A model generated the notes under the pieces. It ran no database searches. It was not told the DNA's origin and saw nothing but the letters and a program-made list of their open reading frames with translations. From Corynebacterium sp. 21KM1197 (GTDB taxonomy: Bacteria; Actinomycetota; Actinomycetes; Mycobacteriales; Mycobacteriaceae), in the NCBI RefSeq assembly GCF_033783015.1, contig NZ_CP123907.1, positions 1,984,001 to 2,048,000 on the forward strand: 64,000 bases of DNA. The letters are read 5' to 3'. Position 1 is the first letter of the stretch, and each line of letters opens with the position of its first letter. Both the position numbers and the translations under genes were made by a program. Shown one piece after another: positions 1 through 8,827 of this stretch.

Positions 1-5
1 CCATC

Positions 6-386
6 ATGCTCATCGCTGGTTTTATCTTTGCCCTCCTGGCCGCCCTCGTGCACGTATTCATCTTCTACCTTGAGTCCTTCGCCTGGGAGGGCGATCGCGC
101 CCGCGCGCTCTTTGGCACCACCCCGGAATCCGCGCGACTGACCAAGTTCAACGCCTATAACCAGGGATTTTATAACTTCTTCCTGGCGGTGCTGGTATTC
201 GCCGGACTGGTGACGCTGCTGTGGAGCCGCACCGTGGGCATCACCCTGGCCCTGGCGGGCGTGACCCCCATGCTGGCGGCGGCCATCGTGCTGTTCGTCT
301 CCTCCGTGCCGCACCGCCAGGCCGCCATCAAGCAGGGCTCCTTCCCGCTGCTGGCCATGATCTTCCTGGTTCTCGCCGCCGTATAA
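6..386 (+). CDS. DUF1304-family small membrane protein
   Basis: The 126-residue product has four hydrophobic segments (about residues 3-22, 52-70, 74-98 and 108-126) and is predicted to be an integral membrane protein. The N-terminal pattern, a first helix containing ALVHVFIFYLESFAWEG followed by an FNAYNQGFYNFFLA stretch, is typical of the DUF1304 family, whose biochemical role is unknown. The length matches the family. The ATG chosen lies only five bases inside the window, so an upstream start or an operon partner to the left cannot be judged. Downstream, two near-identical GTATAACTCC segments directly follow the stop. Assignment to the family is fairly secure; no function is inferred. Confidence 0.8.
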   Translation: MLIAGFIFALLAALVHVFIFYLESFAWEGDRARALFGTTPESARLTKFNAYNQGFYNFFLAVLVFAGLVTLLWSRTVGITLALAGVTPMLAAAIVLFVSSVPHRQAAIKQGSFPLLAMIFLVLAAV

Positions 387-439
387 CTCCGTATAACTCC
401 ACATAACGCCGTATCACTCACGATCCCCGCGCGGACTGC

Positions 440-449
440 GCTAAAATGG
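440..449 (+). promoter_or_regulatory. Putative -10 element upstream of the 37-aa peptide gene
   Basis: The hexamer TAAAAT at 442-447 fits the corynebacterial -10 consensus (TANAAT) and lies about 33 bases upstream of the start codon of the small gene at 480. No convincing -35 hexamer is visible, which is common in this genus. The call rests on one short match. Confidence 0.35.
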
Positions 450-479
450 GCCGGAGTTTCCAACACAAAAGGAGAACAC

Positions 480-593
480 ATGTTGAGCGTGAGCTTGAGC
501 CTTATCGACGTCGCGGGGGACATCATTTCCTATTCCCTCGCCGGGATCGGCAGCCTGCTGCCCGGTTTCCCGCCGGCACCGCCGCTGTCCTAA
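480..593 (+). CDS. 37-aa amphipathic/hydrophobic peptide with proline-rich tail
   Basis: ATG at 480 is preceded by AAAAGGAG (467-474), a textbook ribosome-binding site with five-base spacing. The reading frame ends at TAA 591-593 and is followed about 28 bases later by a strong rho-independent terminator, so the gene looks like an independent transcription unit. The peptide has a hydrophobic, potentially helical core (LIDVAGDIISYSLAGIGSLL) and a PGFPPAPPLS tail, with no signal peptide cleavage site and no cysteine. I do not recognise a family. By size and amphipathic character it resembles the small alpha-helical cell-wall porin peptides of corynebacteria (PorA/PorH type), but I see no sequence match. 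Other possibilities are a membrane-active toxin peptide or a leader. Confidence 0.6.
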   Translation: MLSVSLSLIDVAGDIISYSLAGIGSLLPGFPPAPPLS

Positions 594-620
594 GCGGCGC
601 CTCGCGGGCCTCCCCGCACA

Positions 621-670
621 GAACCTCCCGGACTCACGCAACGCTGGAGCTCGGGAGGTTCTTCTTTTCC
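621..670 (+). terminator. Rho-independent terminator after the 37-aa peptide gene
   Basis: GAACCTCCCG (621-630) pairs perfectly with CGGGAGGTTC (652-661), and the stem runs directly into TTCTTTTCC. This is the canonical hairpin plus T-tract and terminates the short transcript that begins upstream of 480. Confidence 0.8.
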
Positions 671-778
671 TCAAGGAATCACACACCCTTGTGCCCTCAC
701 CGCCTCTTCATTACGGTTGGTGGCCACGATCAAGGTTTATCGCGCAACCCCATCTCACAACCCATAAGGATGATGTCC

Positions 779-1042
779 GTGCGAAAGTTTCTCCAGAAGA
801 TCCGTCCCCTGCTCTGGCTCATTGGAGCCATCTGCGCGATCTTCACCATATGGTTCGCGCTCAAAGGAAACTACGCCATGGCCACAAACTTTGGCATCAT
901 CTCCACCATCGTGGTCGGCGTCCCGGAGATACTCTCCGAGGACATCAAGCCGAGCAATAAGCCCTTTCCCTCCGCTGAGGCCATAAGCCGCCACCAAAAG
1001 AAAATCCCACAAAGACCCTCGCGGAATCCGTCAATGAGCTAA
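779..1042 (+). CDS. Hypothetical small membrane protein
   Basis: The product of about 87 residues begins with a basic patch (RKFLQKIR) followed by one or two hydrophobic stretches (PLLWLIGAICAIFTIWFAL and a weaker one around FGIISTIVVGV), then a hydrophilic, basic C-terminus ending in PQRPSRNPSMS. This suggests a small inner-membrane protein with a cytoplasmic tail. The GTG at 779 was preferred because AAGGA at 766-770 sits eight bases upstream; ATG codons at 770 and 773 are in frame but overlap or abut that ribosome site. I do not recognise the family. The gene stands alone between the terminator at 621-670 and a convergent gene. Confidence 0.5.
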   Translation: MRKFLQKIRPLLWLIGAICAIFTIWFALKGNYAMATNFGIISTIVVGVPEILSEDIKPSNKPFPSAEAISRHQKKIPQRPSRNPSMS

Positions 1043-1075
1043 GGGAGGAGTAATCCCCCAGCGGGGCTCAAACCC

Positions 1076-1750
1076 CTAGAATCCAGGGTTCCGGGCGGGC
1101 ACCGAGAAGCCCTCGCCGCCCACCGCTATCTGCCGGGGCATCTCCCCGCGCGCCTCCCACTCGTCGAGCAGCTCGTCTAGCGCCATGAGCATGAGCAGGT
1201 ATTCGGAGTGCTCGGTGCCGGAGTATCGCTCGGCGCAGGCTATCCAATCCGCCACGCTCCCCACCAGGGGAACCGAGCAGGTTCCCGCCACCCAGATCTC
1301 CTGCTGCGCCTCGATGAGCGCGCCGTCCTCCTTCCCCGGCGCGATCCCGCATTCCCGCAGGAACCAGGATTCATTCACATAGGCGCAGAACTCGCGTTTG
1401 ATCTTGGCGGCCTGCTGGCTCGGCGCGATGTATTGCGCGGCATGAAAGCCGCCCCGCCTCACCACTATCCCGGGGTGGTGATATTCGCGGAACTCGATGA
1501 TCGCCACGGCCTCGTCCATGTGCACCGCCATGAGGGAAAACGGGTGAGAATCATCGCGGGCGCAACTGCGCCAGTATTCCTCCCATTCCGCATCGGTACC
1601 CGCCACGGGGATCAGGCCGTGTCTCTCCTCTCGCACGGCCAGCCCCTCGGGGGTCTGCTCCATGCCGATCCGGGAGTTCCACTTGTTATTCAGAAAATCC
1701 CGGAACCCGGCCTTAATCTCCGCCGCTTTCATGCCCTCCACGGTGCCCAC
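1076..1750 (-). CDS. Hypothetical protein, 224 aa
   Basis: This is an acidic, soluble-looking protein with no signal peptide or membrane segment and many Trp/Glu residues (for example EWEEYWRSCARDD and DWIACAERYSG). Two similar halves are suggested, each with a segment of the form W...C followed by a hydrophobic helix rich in M and L (MAVHMDEAVAIIEF and LMLMALDELLDEWEA), which hints at an internal duplication. The codon pattern matches the neighbours. I do not recognise a family. The start is uncertain: GTG 1750 gives the length stated, while ATG at 1732 lies two bases after GGAGG. It is transcribed divergently from the kdp operon, and the 72-base gap between them must hold both promoters. 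Confidence 0.55.
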   Translation of the reverse strand: MGTVEGMKAAEIKAGFRDFLNNKWNSRIGMEQTPEGLAVREERHGLIPVAGTDAEWEEYWRSCARDDSHPFSLMAVHMDEAVAIIEFREYHHPGIVVRRGGFHAAQYIAPSQQAAKIKREFCAYVNESWFLRECGIAPGKEDGALIEAQQEIWVAGTCSVPLVGSVADWIACAERYSGTEHSEYLLMLMALDELLDEWEARGEMPRQIAVGGEGFSVPARNPGF

Positions 1751-1822
1751 GGGAGCGATGGGCCGTCAAGATTCCGTTAAGAACCTCCCTCCCCCACCGC
1801 GCGCGGGCTTAGGTTGTTGCGC

Positions 1823-1909
1823 ATGGTTAGTGATCTGTTCTTCCTCGCCCTCACCGGCGCGATCTTCTTCTGCCTGCTCCTGGCGGTGAAGGGGGTGGAT
1901 TCCCTATGA
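1823..1909 (+). CDS. 28-aa membrane peptide preceding kdpF
   Basis: The ATG at 1823 opens a 28-codon frame encoding one hydrophobic helix (FFLALTGAIFFCLLLAV) followed by KGVDSL. Its TGA (1907-1909) overlaps the ATG of kdpF (1906-1908) as ATGA, the same arrangement as between the later kdp genes, which argues for real translation and coupling. It is similar in size to KdpF but does not resemble it. It may be a conserved actinobacterial companion peptide of the Kdp complex, or a leader whose translation tunes kdp expression. No ribosome site is obvious, so a leaderless start is possible. Confidence 0.55.
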   Translation: MVSDLFFLALTGAIFFCLLLAVKGVDSL

Positions 1910-1998
1910 CGTGGGATAGCCTGGTGGGCCTGATTCTGGGGGTAACCGCCCTGGTGTACCTCGTGGTGGCCCTGCTGCGCCCGGAGGATTTCTCATGA
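1906..1998 (+). CDS. kdpF: KdpF, small subunit of the K+-transporting ATPase
   Basis: The 30-residue, single-helix peptide contains LVGLILGVTALVYLVVALL followed by RPEDFS. The Y-L-V-V-A-L-L-R-P-E pattern is the hallmark of KdpF, which stabilises the KdpABC high-affinity potassium pump in the membrane. Start and stop codons overlap the neighbours on both sides by ATGA (with the upstream peptide at 1906-1909 and with kdpA at 1995-1998), indicating one translationally coupled operon. This gene is commonly missed in annotation because of its size. Confidence 0.88.
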   Translation: MTWDSLVGLILGVTALVYLVVALLRPEDFS

Positions 1999-3644
1999 TC
2001 GCCGCGCTCTCCGGCGGCCTCACGGCCGCCCCGATTGTCCTGGTGCTGGCGGCCCTCTCCGCTGCGTACCTGCCGCTGGGTGGGTACATGGCGCGGGTTT
2101 TTAGCAGCCCGCACCACACCCGCCCGGAGCGGGCCCTGTATCGCCTGATGGGAATAGACCCGGATTCCCCGCAGCGCTGGCCGCGTTACGCGCTCAACGT
2201 CCTGGTGTTTTCCGCCCTGAGCCTGGTGGTGCTCTACCTCCTGCAACGCCTCCAATCCGCGCTGCCCCTGGCGCAGGGCATGGGGCCGGTAGCCCCGGAT
2301 CAGGCGTGGAACACGGCTGCTTCCTTCATCACCAATACCAACTGGCAGTCCTATTCCGGGGAGTCCACCATGAGCCCACTCACGCAGATGATGGGCCTGG
2401 CGGTGCAGAACTTCCTCTCCGCGGCGGTGGGAATAAGCGTGGCCGTGGCCCTAATCCGGGGGCTCGCCTGCCGCGATGAGCAGGGGCACATCGGGCACTT
2501 TTGGGTGGACCTCACCCGCTGCGTGCTACGGATTCTCCTGCCCCTGGCCGCAGTGGCGGCGGTGATGCTGCTCTCCCAGGGGGTGATTCAGAATCTCCAC
2601 GCGGCCGCCACGGTGACCACGTTCACCGGGGGCGAGCAGGTGATCCCGGGTGGGCCGGTGGCCTCCCAGGAGGCGATCAAGGAACTGGGTACCAATGGCG
2701 GCGGGTACTTTGGGGCAAATTCCGCACACCCGATGGAAAATCCCACGGCGCTGTCCAACATGGTGGAGATCTTCCTTATTCTGCTCATTCCGGTGTGCCT
2801 CACCCGCACCTTTGGGGTGATGGTGGGGGATCGTCGGCAGGGCTGGGCGCTGCTGGGGGCGATGAGCGTGCTGTTTAGTGCCTCCCTGGCGGCCGTGGTG
2901 GCGTCGGAAAGCATGAGCCTGGAGGGGCGGGAACTGCGCTTTGGCACCGTGCCCTCGGCATTCTTTGCGGTGGCCACCACCATGACGTCCACGGGCGCAG
3001 TGGATTCCTTCCATTCCAGTTACAGCCCGCTGGGCGGCGGGGTACTGCTGCTGAACATGCTGCTGGGGGAGATTTCCCCCGGCGGGGTGGGCTCCGGCCT
3101 GTACGGCATGGTGATCGTGGCCCTGCTCACGGTGTTTTTGGCCGGGCTCATGGTGGGCCGCACCCCGGAGTACCTGGGCAAGCGCATCGGCGTGCAGCAG
3201 ATCATCAAGATCTGCCTGTATCTACTGGTCATGCCCGCCGTGGTGCTCGGCGGGGTGGCGCTCTCCGTGGTGCTACCCGGAACCCGCGCGAGCCTGTCCA
3301 CCACCACGGATTCCCCGCACGCCTTCACAGAGTTGGTGTATGCCTTTGCCAGCGCGGCGAATAATAACGGCTCCGCCTTTGCGGGGTTCAACGCCGATAC
3401 CCCGTGGTTCAACATCGCCCTGGGCTGCGCCATGCTGGCGGGCAGGTTTGTGCCCATCATCATGGTGCTGGCCCTGGCGGGATCGCTCGCCACGCAGGCC
3501 CCACGCCCGGCCACGGCGGGCACCATGCCCACGCACCGCCCGCTCTTCGTTGGGCTGGTGGTGGGGGTGGCGCTCATCATCGGCGCGCTCACGTTCTTAC
3601 CCGTCCTTGTTCTCGGCCCGTTCGCGGAGGCCTTTTCCCTATGA
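1995..3644 (+). CDS. kdpA: Potassium-transporting ATPase subunit A
   Basis: KdpA is the K+-binding and translocating subunit of the Kdp complex, a member of the SKT superfamily with four selectivity-filter loops. The 549-residue length is normal. Recognisable segments include the first pore loop region [18 protein letters not shown] near residue 115, [14 protein letters not shown] near residue 235, the loop near [18 protein letters not shown] (residue ~336) and [12 protein letters not shown] near residue 455. About ten hydrophobic spans are visible. The ATG overlaps the kdpF stop as ATGA, and its own TGA overlaps the kdpB start. Expression is presumably under control of the KdpDE pair encoded downstream. 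Confidence 0.97.
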   Translation: MIAALSGGLTAAPIVLVLAALSAAYLPLGGYMARVFSSPHHTRPERALYRLMGIDPDSPQRWPRYALNVLVFSALSLVVLYLLQRLQSALPLAQGMGPVAPDQAWNTAASFITNTNWQSYSGESTMSPLTQMMGLAVQNFLSAAVGISVAVALIRGLACRDEQGHIGHFWVDLTRCVLRILLPLAAVAAVMLLSQGVIQNLHAAATVTTFTGGEQVIPGGPVASQEAIKELGTNGGGYFGANSAHPMENPTALSNMVEIFLILLIPVCLTRTFGVMVGDRRQGWALLGAMSVLFSASLAAVVASESMSLEGRELRFGTVPSAFFAVATTMTSTGAVDSFHSSYSPLGGGVLLLNMLLGEISPGGVGSGLYGMVIVALLTVFLAGLMVGRTPEYLGKRIGVQQIIKICLYLLVMPAVVLGGVALSVVLPGTRASLSTTTDSPHAFTELVYAFASAANNNGSAFAGFNADTPWFNIALGCAMLAGRFVPIIMVLALAGSLATQAPRPATAGTMPTHRPLFVGLVVGVALIIGALTFLPVLVLGPFAEAFSL

Positions 3645-5671
3645 ACACCACGTCCTTTCTTTCCGCCCTGCCCTTAGCCGCGCGCAAACTCGATCCGCGC
3701 AGCCTCGTGCGCGTGCCCGTGCTCTTCCTCGTGGAGGTGGGCGCGGCGTTTACCCTGTTCATCGGGGTGATTCACCCCAGTTTCTTCACGTTCTTCCTCT
3801 CCGCGTGGCTGTGGGCCACCGTATTCTTCGGTGTGCTGGCCGAGGCCGTGGCAGAGGGGCGAGGCAAGGCCCAGGCGGCGTCGTTGCGCTCCTCGCAGGA
3901 GCACCTCACCGCCCGGCGCGTCCCCGCCGAGGCGCTTATCGACGCCCCCCTTTCCACAGGCAGCACAGTAGGCACAGTGGGCACAGTGGGCACAGTGGGC
4001 GCGGAGAGCCTGCGCCGGGGCGATCACGTGCTGGTGCTGGCTGGGGAGGTGATCCCCGCCGATGGTGACGTGGTGGCCGGTGCCGCCAGCGTGGACGAGT
4101 CCGCGATCACGGGGGAATCGGCCCCGGTGATTAGGGAATCCGGCGGGGATCGCTGCGCGGTCACCGGCGGCACCACGGTGCTCTCCGATCGGATCATCGT
4201 GCGCATCAGCAGCGAGCCGGGCCAGGGGTTTATGGATCGCATGATTGGCCTGGTGGAGGGCTCGCAGCGGCACAAGACCCCCAACGAGTTAGCGCTGGGC
4301 ACGCTGCTGACGGTGCTCACCATCATTTTTACCCTGGTGGTGCTCACCCTGGCCCCGGTGGCGGCCTTTAACGGAGCCGCCCAATCCCCGGTGGTGCTGG
4401 TAGCGCTCATGGTCTGCCTCATTCCCACCACCATCGGTGCGCTGCTCTCCGCCATCGGGATCGCGGGCATGGATCGGCTGGTGGAGCGCAACGTCCTGGC
4501 CATGTCCGGGCGGGCGGTGGAGGCCGCTGGAGATGTGTCCACCTTGCTGCTGGATAAGACCGGCACGATCACGGTGGGAGATCGCCGCGCCGTGGCTCTG
4601 GTGCCGGTGGGCGGCACCCCGGAGGGGCGATCGGTGGTGGAACTGGCGGATTCCCTCTCCTGCCCGATTGATCCCCGGGATTATCCCGACCTCGCGTTCA
4701 TTCCCTTTAGCGCGCAGACTCGCATGAGCGGGGCGCAGCTCAATCCCCGCGAGCGCATAGTCAAGGGTGCCGCCAGCGAGGTCTGCCAGGCGGTTCAGCG
4801 CCTCGGCGGCACGGTTCCCGGGCACGTGACCAAGATCGTGGAGGAGATCAGCGGCTCCGGCGGCACCGCCCTGGTGGTGGCGCGGCTTGCCTGCGATCCC
4901 ACCACCGGCGAGGCCACCGATGCCGCGCTGCTGGGGGTGATTCACCTCAAGGACGTGGTCAAACCCGGTATGCCGGAGCGCTTTGCGCAACTGCGCCGGA
5001 TGGGTATCCGCACGGTGATGATCACCGGCGATAACGCCCTGACCGCCCGCGCCATCGCCGCCGAGGCCGGGGTGGACGACGTGCTGGCGGAGGCCACCCC
5101 GGAGGATAAGTTGGCGCTGATCCGCAAGGAACAGGCCGCCGGGCACCTGGTGGCCATGACCGGGGACGGCACCAACGATGCCCCCGCCCTGGCGCAGGCG
5201 GACGTGGGCGTGGCCATGAACACCGGCACCACGGCGGCCAAGGAGGCCGGGAACATGATCGACCTGGATAGCGATCCCACCAAGCTCATCGACATCGTGC
5301 ACATCGGCAAACAGTTGCTCATCACTCGTGGCGCGCTGACCACCTTTTCCATCGCCAATGACGTGGCCAAGTACTTTGCCATCATTCCGGCCATGTTCAC
5401 CGCCGCCTTTCCCGGCCTGGAGGCACTGAACATCATGCGCCTGCACAGCCCGCAGACGGCCATCGTCTCCGCCGTGATCTTTAATGCCCTGGTGATCGTG
5501 GGCCTCATTCCCCTGGCCCTGCGCGGGGTGGCGTATCGCCCCCGCAGCGCGGCGGCCCTGCTGCGGCGCAACCTCACCATCTTTGGGTTAGGCGGCGTGC
5601 TGGTGCCGTTCCTGGGAATCAAGGCCATTGATCTTCTCCTCACCGCTTTAACCGGAGGTCTGCTCTCATGA
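3641..5671 (+). CDS. kdpB: Potassium-transporting P-type ATPase subunit B
   Basis: KdpB is the ATP-hydrolysing subunit. The 676-residue protein carries the phosphorylation motif DKTGTIT (near residue 305), the actuator loop motif ITGESAPV (TGES), the hinge motif [21 protein letters not shown] and several membrane spans. The start ATG at 3641 overlaps the kdpA stop (ATGA); a longer open frame upstream lies inside kdpA and is not used. An oddity is a low-complexity insertion in the actuator domain made by a 9-bp tandem repeat (about 3962-4000), encoding [16 protein letters not shown] just before [19 protein letters not shown]. The rest matches the family well, so the pump is probably functional. 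Confidence 0.97.
   Translation: MNTTSFLSALPLAARKLDPRSLVRVPVLFLVEVGAAFTLFIGVIHPSFFTFFLSAWLWATVFFGVLAEAVAEGRGKAQAASLRSSQEHLTARRVPAEALIDAPLSTGSTVGTVGTVGTVGAESLRRGDHVLVLAGEVIPADGDVVAGAASVDESAITGESAPVIRESGGDRCAVTGGTTVLSDRIIVRISSEPGQGFMDRMIGLVEGSQRHKTPNELALGTLLTVLTIIFTLVVLTLAPVAAFNGAAQSPVVLVALMVCLIPTTIGALLSAIGIAGMDRLVERNVLAMSGRAVEAAGDVSTLLLDKTGTITVGDRRAVALVPVGGTPEGRSVVELADSLSCPIDPRDYPDLAFIPFSAQTRMSGAQLNPRERIVKGAASEVCQAVQRLGGTVPGHVTKIVEEISGSGGTALVVARLACDPTTGEATDAALLGVIHLKDVVKPGMPERFAQLRRMGIRTVMITGDNALTARAIAAEAGVDDVLAEATPEDKLALIRKEQAAGHLVAMTGDGTNDAPALAQADVGVAMNTGTTAAKEAGNMIDLDSDPTKLIDIVHIGKQLLITRGALTTFSIANDVAKYFAIIPAMFTAAFPGLEALNIMRLHSPQTAIVSAVIFNALVIVGLIPLALRGVAYRPRSAAALLRRNLTIFGLGGVLVPFLGIKAIDLLLTALTGGLLS
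3962..4000 (+). repeat. 9-bp minisatellite inside kdpB (GGCACAGTG units)
   Basis: Three exact GGCACAGTG units follow one degenerate unit (GGCAGCACAGTA) and end in GGC. They encode repeating Gly-Thr-Val in the actuator domain of KdpB. Because the period is a multiple of three, changes in copy number would keep the frame. The same kind of 9-base periodicity (…CACAGCG…) appears in the histidine-rich loop of the zinc-binding protein gene near 24412-24450. Confidence 0.8.
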
Positions 5672-6258
5672 CGTCCCTTACTCCCTCCCGCGCGCTGCAC
5701 ACCGCCCGCACCAGCGGCGTGGCCCTGGCGCTATTCACCCTGATCCTGGGGGTGGCCTATCCCCTGTGCCTGGCCGGGTTCGGGGCCGTGGCGCTGCCGC
5801 ACCAGGCGGCGGGTTCCCCGCTCTATGACCCCGCCGGGAACCCGCGTGGTTCCGCGCTGCTCGCGCAGCCTCCCCGGCCAGGAGACGATTCCTGGTTTTA
5901 TCCCCGCCCCAGCGCGGGCGCGGGGCAGGCCTCCAATGCCTCGCCCGCCGACCCCGCCTATCGGCAGCAGGTGGAGGAGCGCCGCCGGGAGGTGGCCGCG
6001 CGGGAATCCCTGGCCCCCGAGGCGGTGCCGCCCGAGGCCCTGGCCGCCAGCGGCTCCGGGCTCGACCCCCACGTCTCGCGGGAATATGCTGAGGCCCAGG
6101 TGCCCCGGGTTTCCCGGCACACGGGTATCCCCGAGGCACGGCTGGGGGACCTCATTGCCCACAATATTGCCCGCAACCACCAGCGCGGTGGCCTGGTGAA
6201 CGTGACCACGCTCAACGCCGCCGTGGCGCAAGAAGCCCAGGATATTGGTACTCGCTGA
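5668..6258 (+). CDS. kdpC: Potassium-transporting ATPase subunit C
   Basis: KdpC is the single-span accessory subunit that assembles with KdpA and KdpB and assists nucleotide binding. The 196-residue protein has an N-terminal membrane helix (residues ~16-38, [21 protein letters not shown]) followed by the family signatures [17 protein letters not shown] and ARNHQRG (the usual form includes [10 protein letters not shown]). Length is typical. The ATG overlaps the kdpB TGA. The stop at 6256-6258 leads directly into an AAGGAGG ribosome site for kdpD, so the structural and regulatory genes form one operon. Confidence 0.95.
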   Translation: MTSLTPSRALHTARTSGVALALFTLILGVAYPLCLAGFGAVALPHQAAGSPLYDPAGNPRGSALLAQPPRPGDDSWFYPRPSAGAGQASNASPADPAYRQQVEERRREVAARESLAPEAVPPEALAASGSGLDPHVSREYAEAQVPRVSRHTGIPEARLGDLIAHNIARNHQRGGLVNVTTLNAAVAQEAQDIGTR

Positions 6259-6268
6259 AGGAGGCGTG

Positions 6269-8827
6269 GTGAACGCGGCAGAGCGCTCTCCCCGGGGAAA
6301 GCTCAAGATTTATTTGGGATTTGCCCCCGGCGTGGGCAAGACCTGCGCCATGCTTCACGAGGCCCACGAGCTGGCCGCCCAGGGCCACCGCGTGCTGGTG
6401 GGCGTGGTGGAGGATCACGGTCGCCCGCGCACCGCCGCACTGGTGGAGGGCCTGGAGGTGCTGCCGCGCGCCGCGCGGGGGACGTCGATAAGCAACCAGT
6501 ACGGGGAACTGGACGTGGAGGCGGTGCTGCGGGAGCGCCCCGAGGCCGTCCTGATAGACGAGCTGGCGCACACCGTGGTGGGCGGCGCGGATGCCCCGGA
6601 GGCCAAGCGCTGGCAGGACGTGCACCGGCTGCTCGACGCCGGGATCAACGTGCTGAGCACGCTGAATATTCAGCACGTGGAATCCCTCAACGACGTGGTC
6701 TTTGCCATCACCGGGGTGCGCCAGCGCGAGACGCTGCCCGACCGGGTGCTGCGCGAGGCCGATCAGATCGAGCTGGTGGATCTCTCCCCCGATACCCTCC
6801 GCGTGCGCCTGGCCCAAGGATTGATCTACCGGGAGGAGGCCGCCCAGCGCGCCCTGAATAATTACTTCCGTCTGGGGAACCTCACCGCGCTGCGGGAACT
6901 GGCCCTGCTGTGGCTGGCGGACAAGGTGGAGGAGGGCATGGCCCAGTACTGCGCGGAGCAGGGCATACAGGCCTCCTGGCCCACCCGCGAGCGCGTGGTG
7001 GTGGGGGTATCCGGCGCGCCAGGCTCCGAGGCGCTGGTGCGGCGCGGGGCGCGCATCGCCGGACGGGTGGCCGACCGAGAACTGGTGGTGGTGCACGTGA
7101 CCGTGGCGGACGCCCCCACCCCCTGCGACCCTACGGACCTGCGCCGCTTGCAGCGCCTCACCGAGGATCTGGGCGGGGCCTGGCGGGTAATCTCCGGCGA
7201 TGACGTGGCCGATACCCTCCTGGGCTTCGCCCATACCCAGGGGGCCTCGCAGTTGGTCATCGGCTTAGGGCCCCGCCGCCTTCGCCCATGGTGGCTCTCC
7301 TCGCGGGGCGTGCAACTCAGCCGCCAGATCATCAACCAGGCCGGGCAGGTGGACGTGCACATCGTGGCCTCCCCGGAGGGGCACCAGGAGAGTTACCGAG
7401 GGGGTGCCGCGGGGGCGTCGGCAAGCGCCACCGGCTACCTGGGGGCGAGGCGGCGCGCGCTGGGCTGGGCGCTAGCGGTGGGCGCTCCCCCGCTGGTCAC
7501 GCTCGCGCTGCTGCGGCTTAATCCCGGGCCGGACTACCTGGGCGCGGTGCTGCTGGGATACCTCACCATCGTGGTGTTCGCCGCGCTAGCCGGGGGCCTG
7601 CGCCCGGCGCTGCTGGCGGTGGTTTCCGGTTCCCTGCTGGTCAATTGGTTCCTCACCACCCCGGAGCGCACGCTCACCATCACGGAGCCGGAATCGCTCA
7701 TCAGCATCGTGTTCTTCCTCATCGTGGCGGTGTGCGTGGCCTGGATCGTGGACGTGGCGGCGCGCCGCACACACCAGGCGCAGCAGCGCCAAAACCAGGC
7801 GATCATCCTGGGTGATCTGGCGCGCGGTGCCCTCCACGAGGGCGATGACCTCCCCTCCCTGCTGCGGCACATTCAACAGACGTTCTCCCTGGATAGGGTG
7901 GATATTCAGCGCCGCTCCCCCGGTAGCCACCAGTGGGTGACCCTGGAATCCACCGCCGAACGGGGCCTGGGCGATACCTGGGATCCCGGCCGCGACGGGC
8001 ACGTGGAACTCGGCCCCTTCGTGCGCCTCATGCTCGCGGGACGAGACATCACCCCGGAACAAACCGCCATGATCGAGGCCCACGGCGCGCGCATTACCGC
8101 CCTGATGGATAGGCAGGAGATCGACGCCGCCCGCACCGCCGCCGCGGCCCTGGCTACCAGCAACCGCGTGGGCTCCGCCCTGCTCGCCGCCGTCTCCCAT
8201 GACCTGCGCACGCCCCTAGCCAGCATTAAGGCCGCCGTCTCCGGGCTCCTGCTTGGCGACGTCCCCCTCCCCGCCCAGGCGCGCACCGCGCTGATCGAAA
8301 GCATCGAGGAATCCGCCGACCGGCTAGAAACCGTGGTGGGCAACCTCCTGGATATGAGCCGCCTTAACTCCGGGAGCATCACCGTGCACCGTCGCCCGCT
8401 CAAGCCCGCCGAGGTGATCGCGGCGGTGCTCCAGGAGCAGCCCGAGTACCGCGCGGAGGTCAGCGTGGAGATACCCCGCGACCTCCCCGTGGTGCTCGGA
8501 GATCACGGGCTGCTGCAACGCTGCCTGGCCAACCTCCTGCGCAACGCCTTTACCCACGGGGCCACACCCGTGCTGGTGCAGGCCCGCGCGCGGGGCGATT
8601 CCGTGGAGATTCAGGTGATCGATCACGGCCCCGGTATCCCTGCCGAGCAGCGCGAATCCCTGTTCACGCCCTTCCTCAACCGCAACGATACCGGCGCGGG
8701 CCTTGGGCTCGGCCTGGCCGTGGTACAGGGCTTCATCGAGGCCATGCACGGCGCGATCCGCGTGGCCGATACCCCCGGCGGCGGCACCACCATGACGCTG
8801 AGCCTGCCCCAGGAGGAGGTGCGCTGA
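6269..8827 (+). CDS. kdpD: Sensor histidine kinase KdpD
   Basis: KdpD senses K+ limitation or osmotic stress and phosphorylates KdpE. Domains in order: N-terminal KdpD domain with Walker A-like GFAPGVGKT (residues ~16-24) and IDELAHT, a universal-stress-protein-like domain (about 240-360), four closely spaced membrane helices (about 395-500), a GAF-like region, then the dimerisation box with the phospho-acceptor histidine in VSHDLRTPLASIKA, and an HATPase_c domain with NLLRNAFTH and GLGLGLAVVQGF. The GTG at 6269 is chosen because AAGGAGG (6258-6264) lies just upstream; GTG at 6266 is an alternative. The stop TGA shares its A with the kdpE ATG. Confidence 0.95.
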   Translation: MNAAERSPRGKLKIYLGFAPGVGKTCAMLHEAHELAAQGHRVLVGVVEDHGRPRTAALVEGLEVLPRAARGTSISNQYGELDVEAVLRERPEAVLIDELAHTVVGGADAPEAKRWQDVHRLLDAGINVLSTLNIQHVESLNDVVFAITGVRQRETLPDRVLREADQIELVDLSPDTLRVRLAQGLIYREEAAQRALNNYFRLGNLTALRELALLWLADKVEEGMAQYCAEQGIQASWPTRERVVVGVSGAPGSEALVRRGARIAGRVADRELVVVHVTVADAPTPCDPTDLRRLQRLTEDLGGAWRVISGDDVADTLLGFAHTQGASQLVIGLGPRRLRPWWLSSRGVQLSRQIINQAGQVDVHIVASPEGHQESYRGGAAGASASATGYLGARRRALGWALAVGAPPLVTLALLRLNPGPDYLGAVLLGYLTIVVFAALAGGLRPALLAVVSGSLLVNWFLTTPERTLTITEPESLISIVFFLIVAVCVAWIVDVAARRTHQAQQRQNQAIILGDLARGALHEGDDLPSLLRHIQQTFSLDRVDIQRRSPGSHQWVTLESTAERGLGDTWDPGRDGHVELGPFVRLMLAGRDITPEQTAMIEAHGARITALMDRQEIDAARTAAAALATSNRVGSALLAAVSHDLRTPLASIKAAVSGLLLGDVPLPAQARTALIESIEESADRLETVVGNLLDMSRLNSGSITVHRRPLKPAEVIAAVLQEQPEYRAEVSVEIPRDLPVVLGDHGLLQRCLANLLRNAFTHGATPVLVQARARGDSVEIQVIDHGPGIPAEQRESLFTPFLNRNDTGAGLGLGLAVVQGFIEAMHGAIRVADTPGGGTTMTLSLPQEEVR

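Noticed and set aside
4289..5446. A 385-codon minus-strand open frame within kdpB
   Set aside because: Reverse-strand shadow of kdpB, rich in His/Gly/Gln, with no independent signals.
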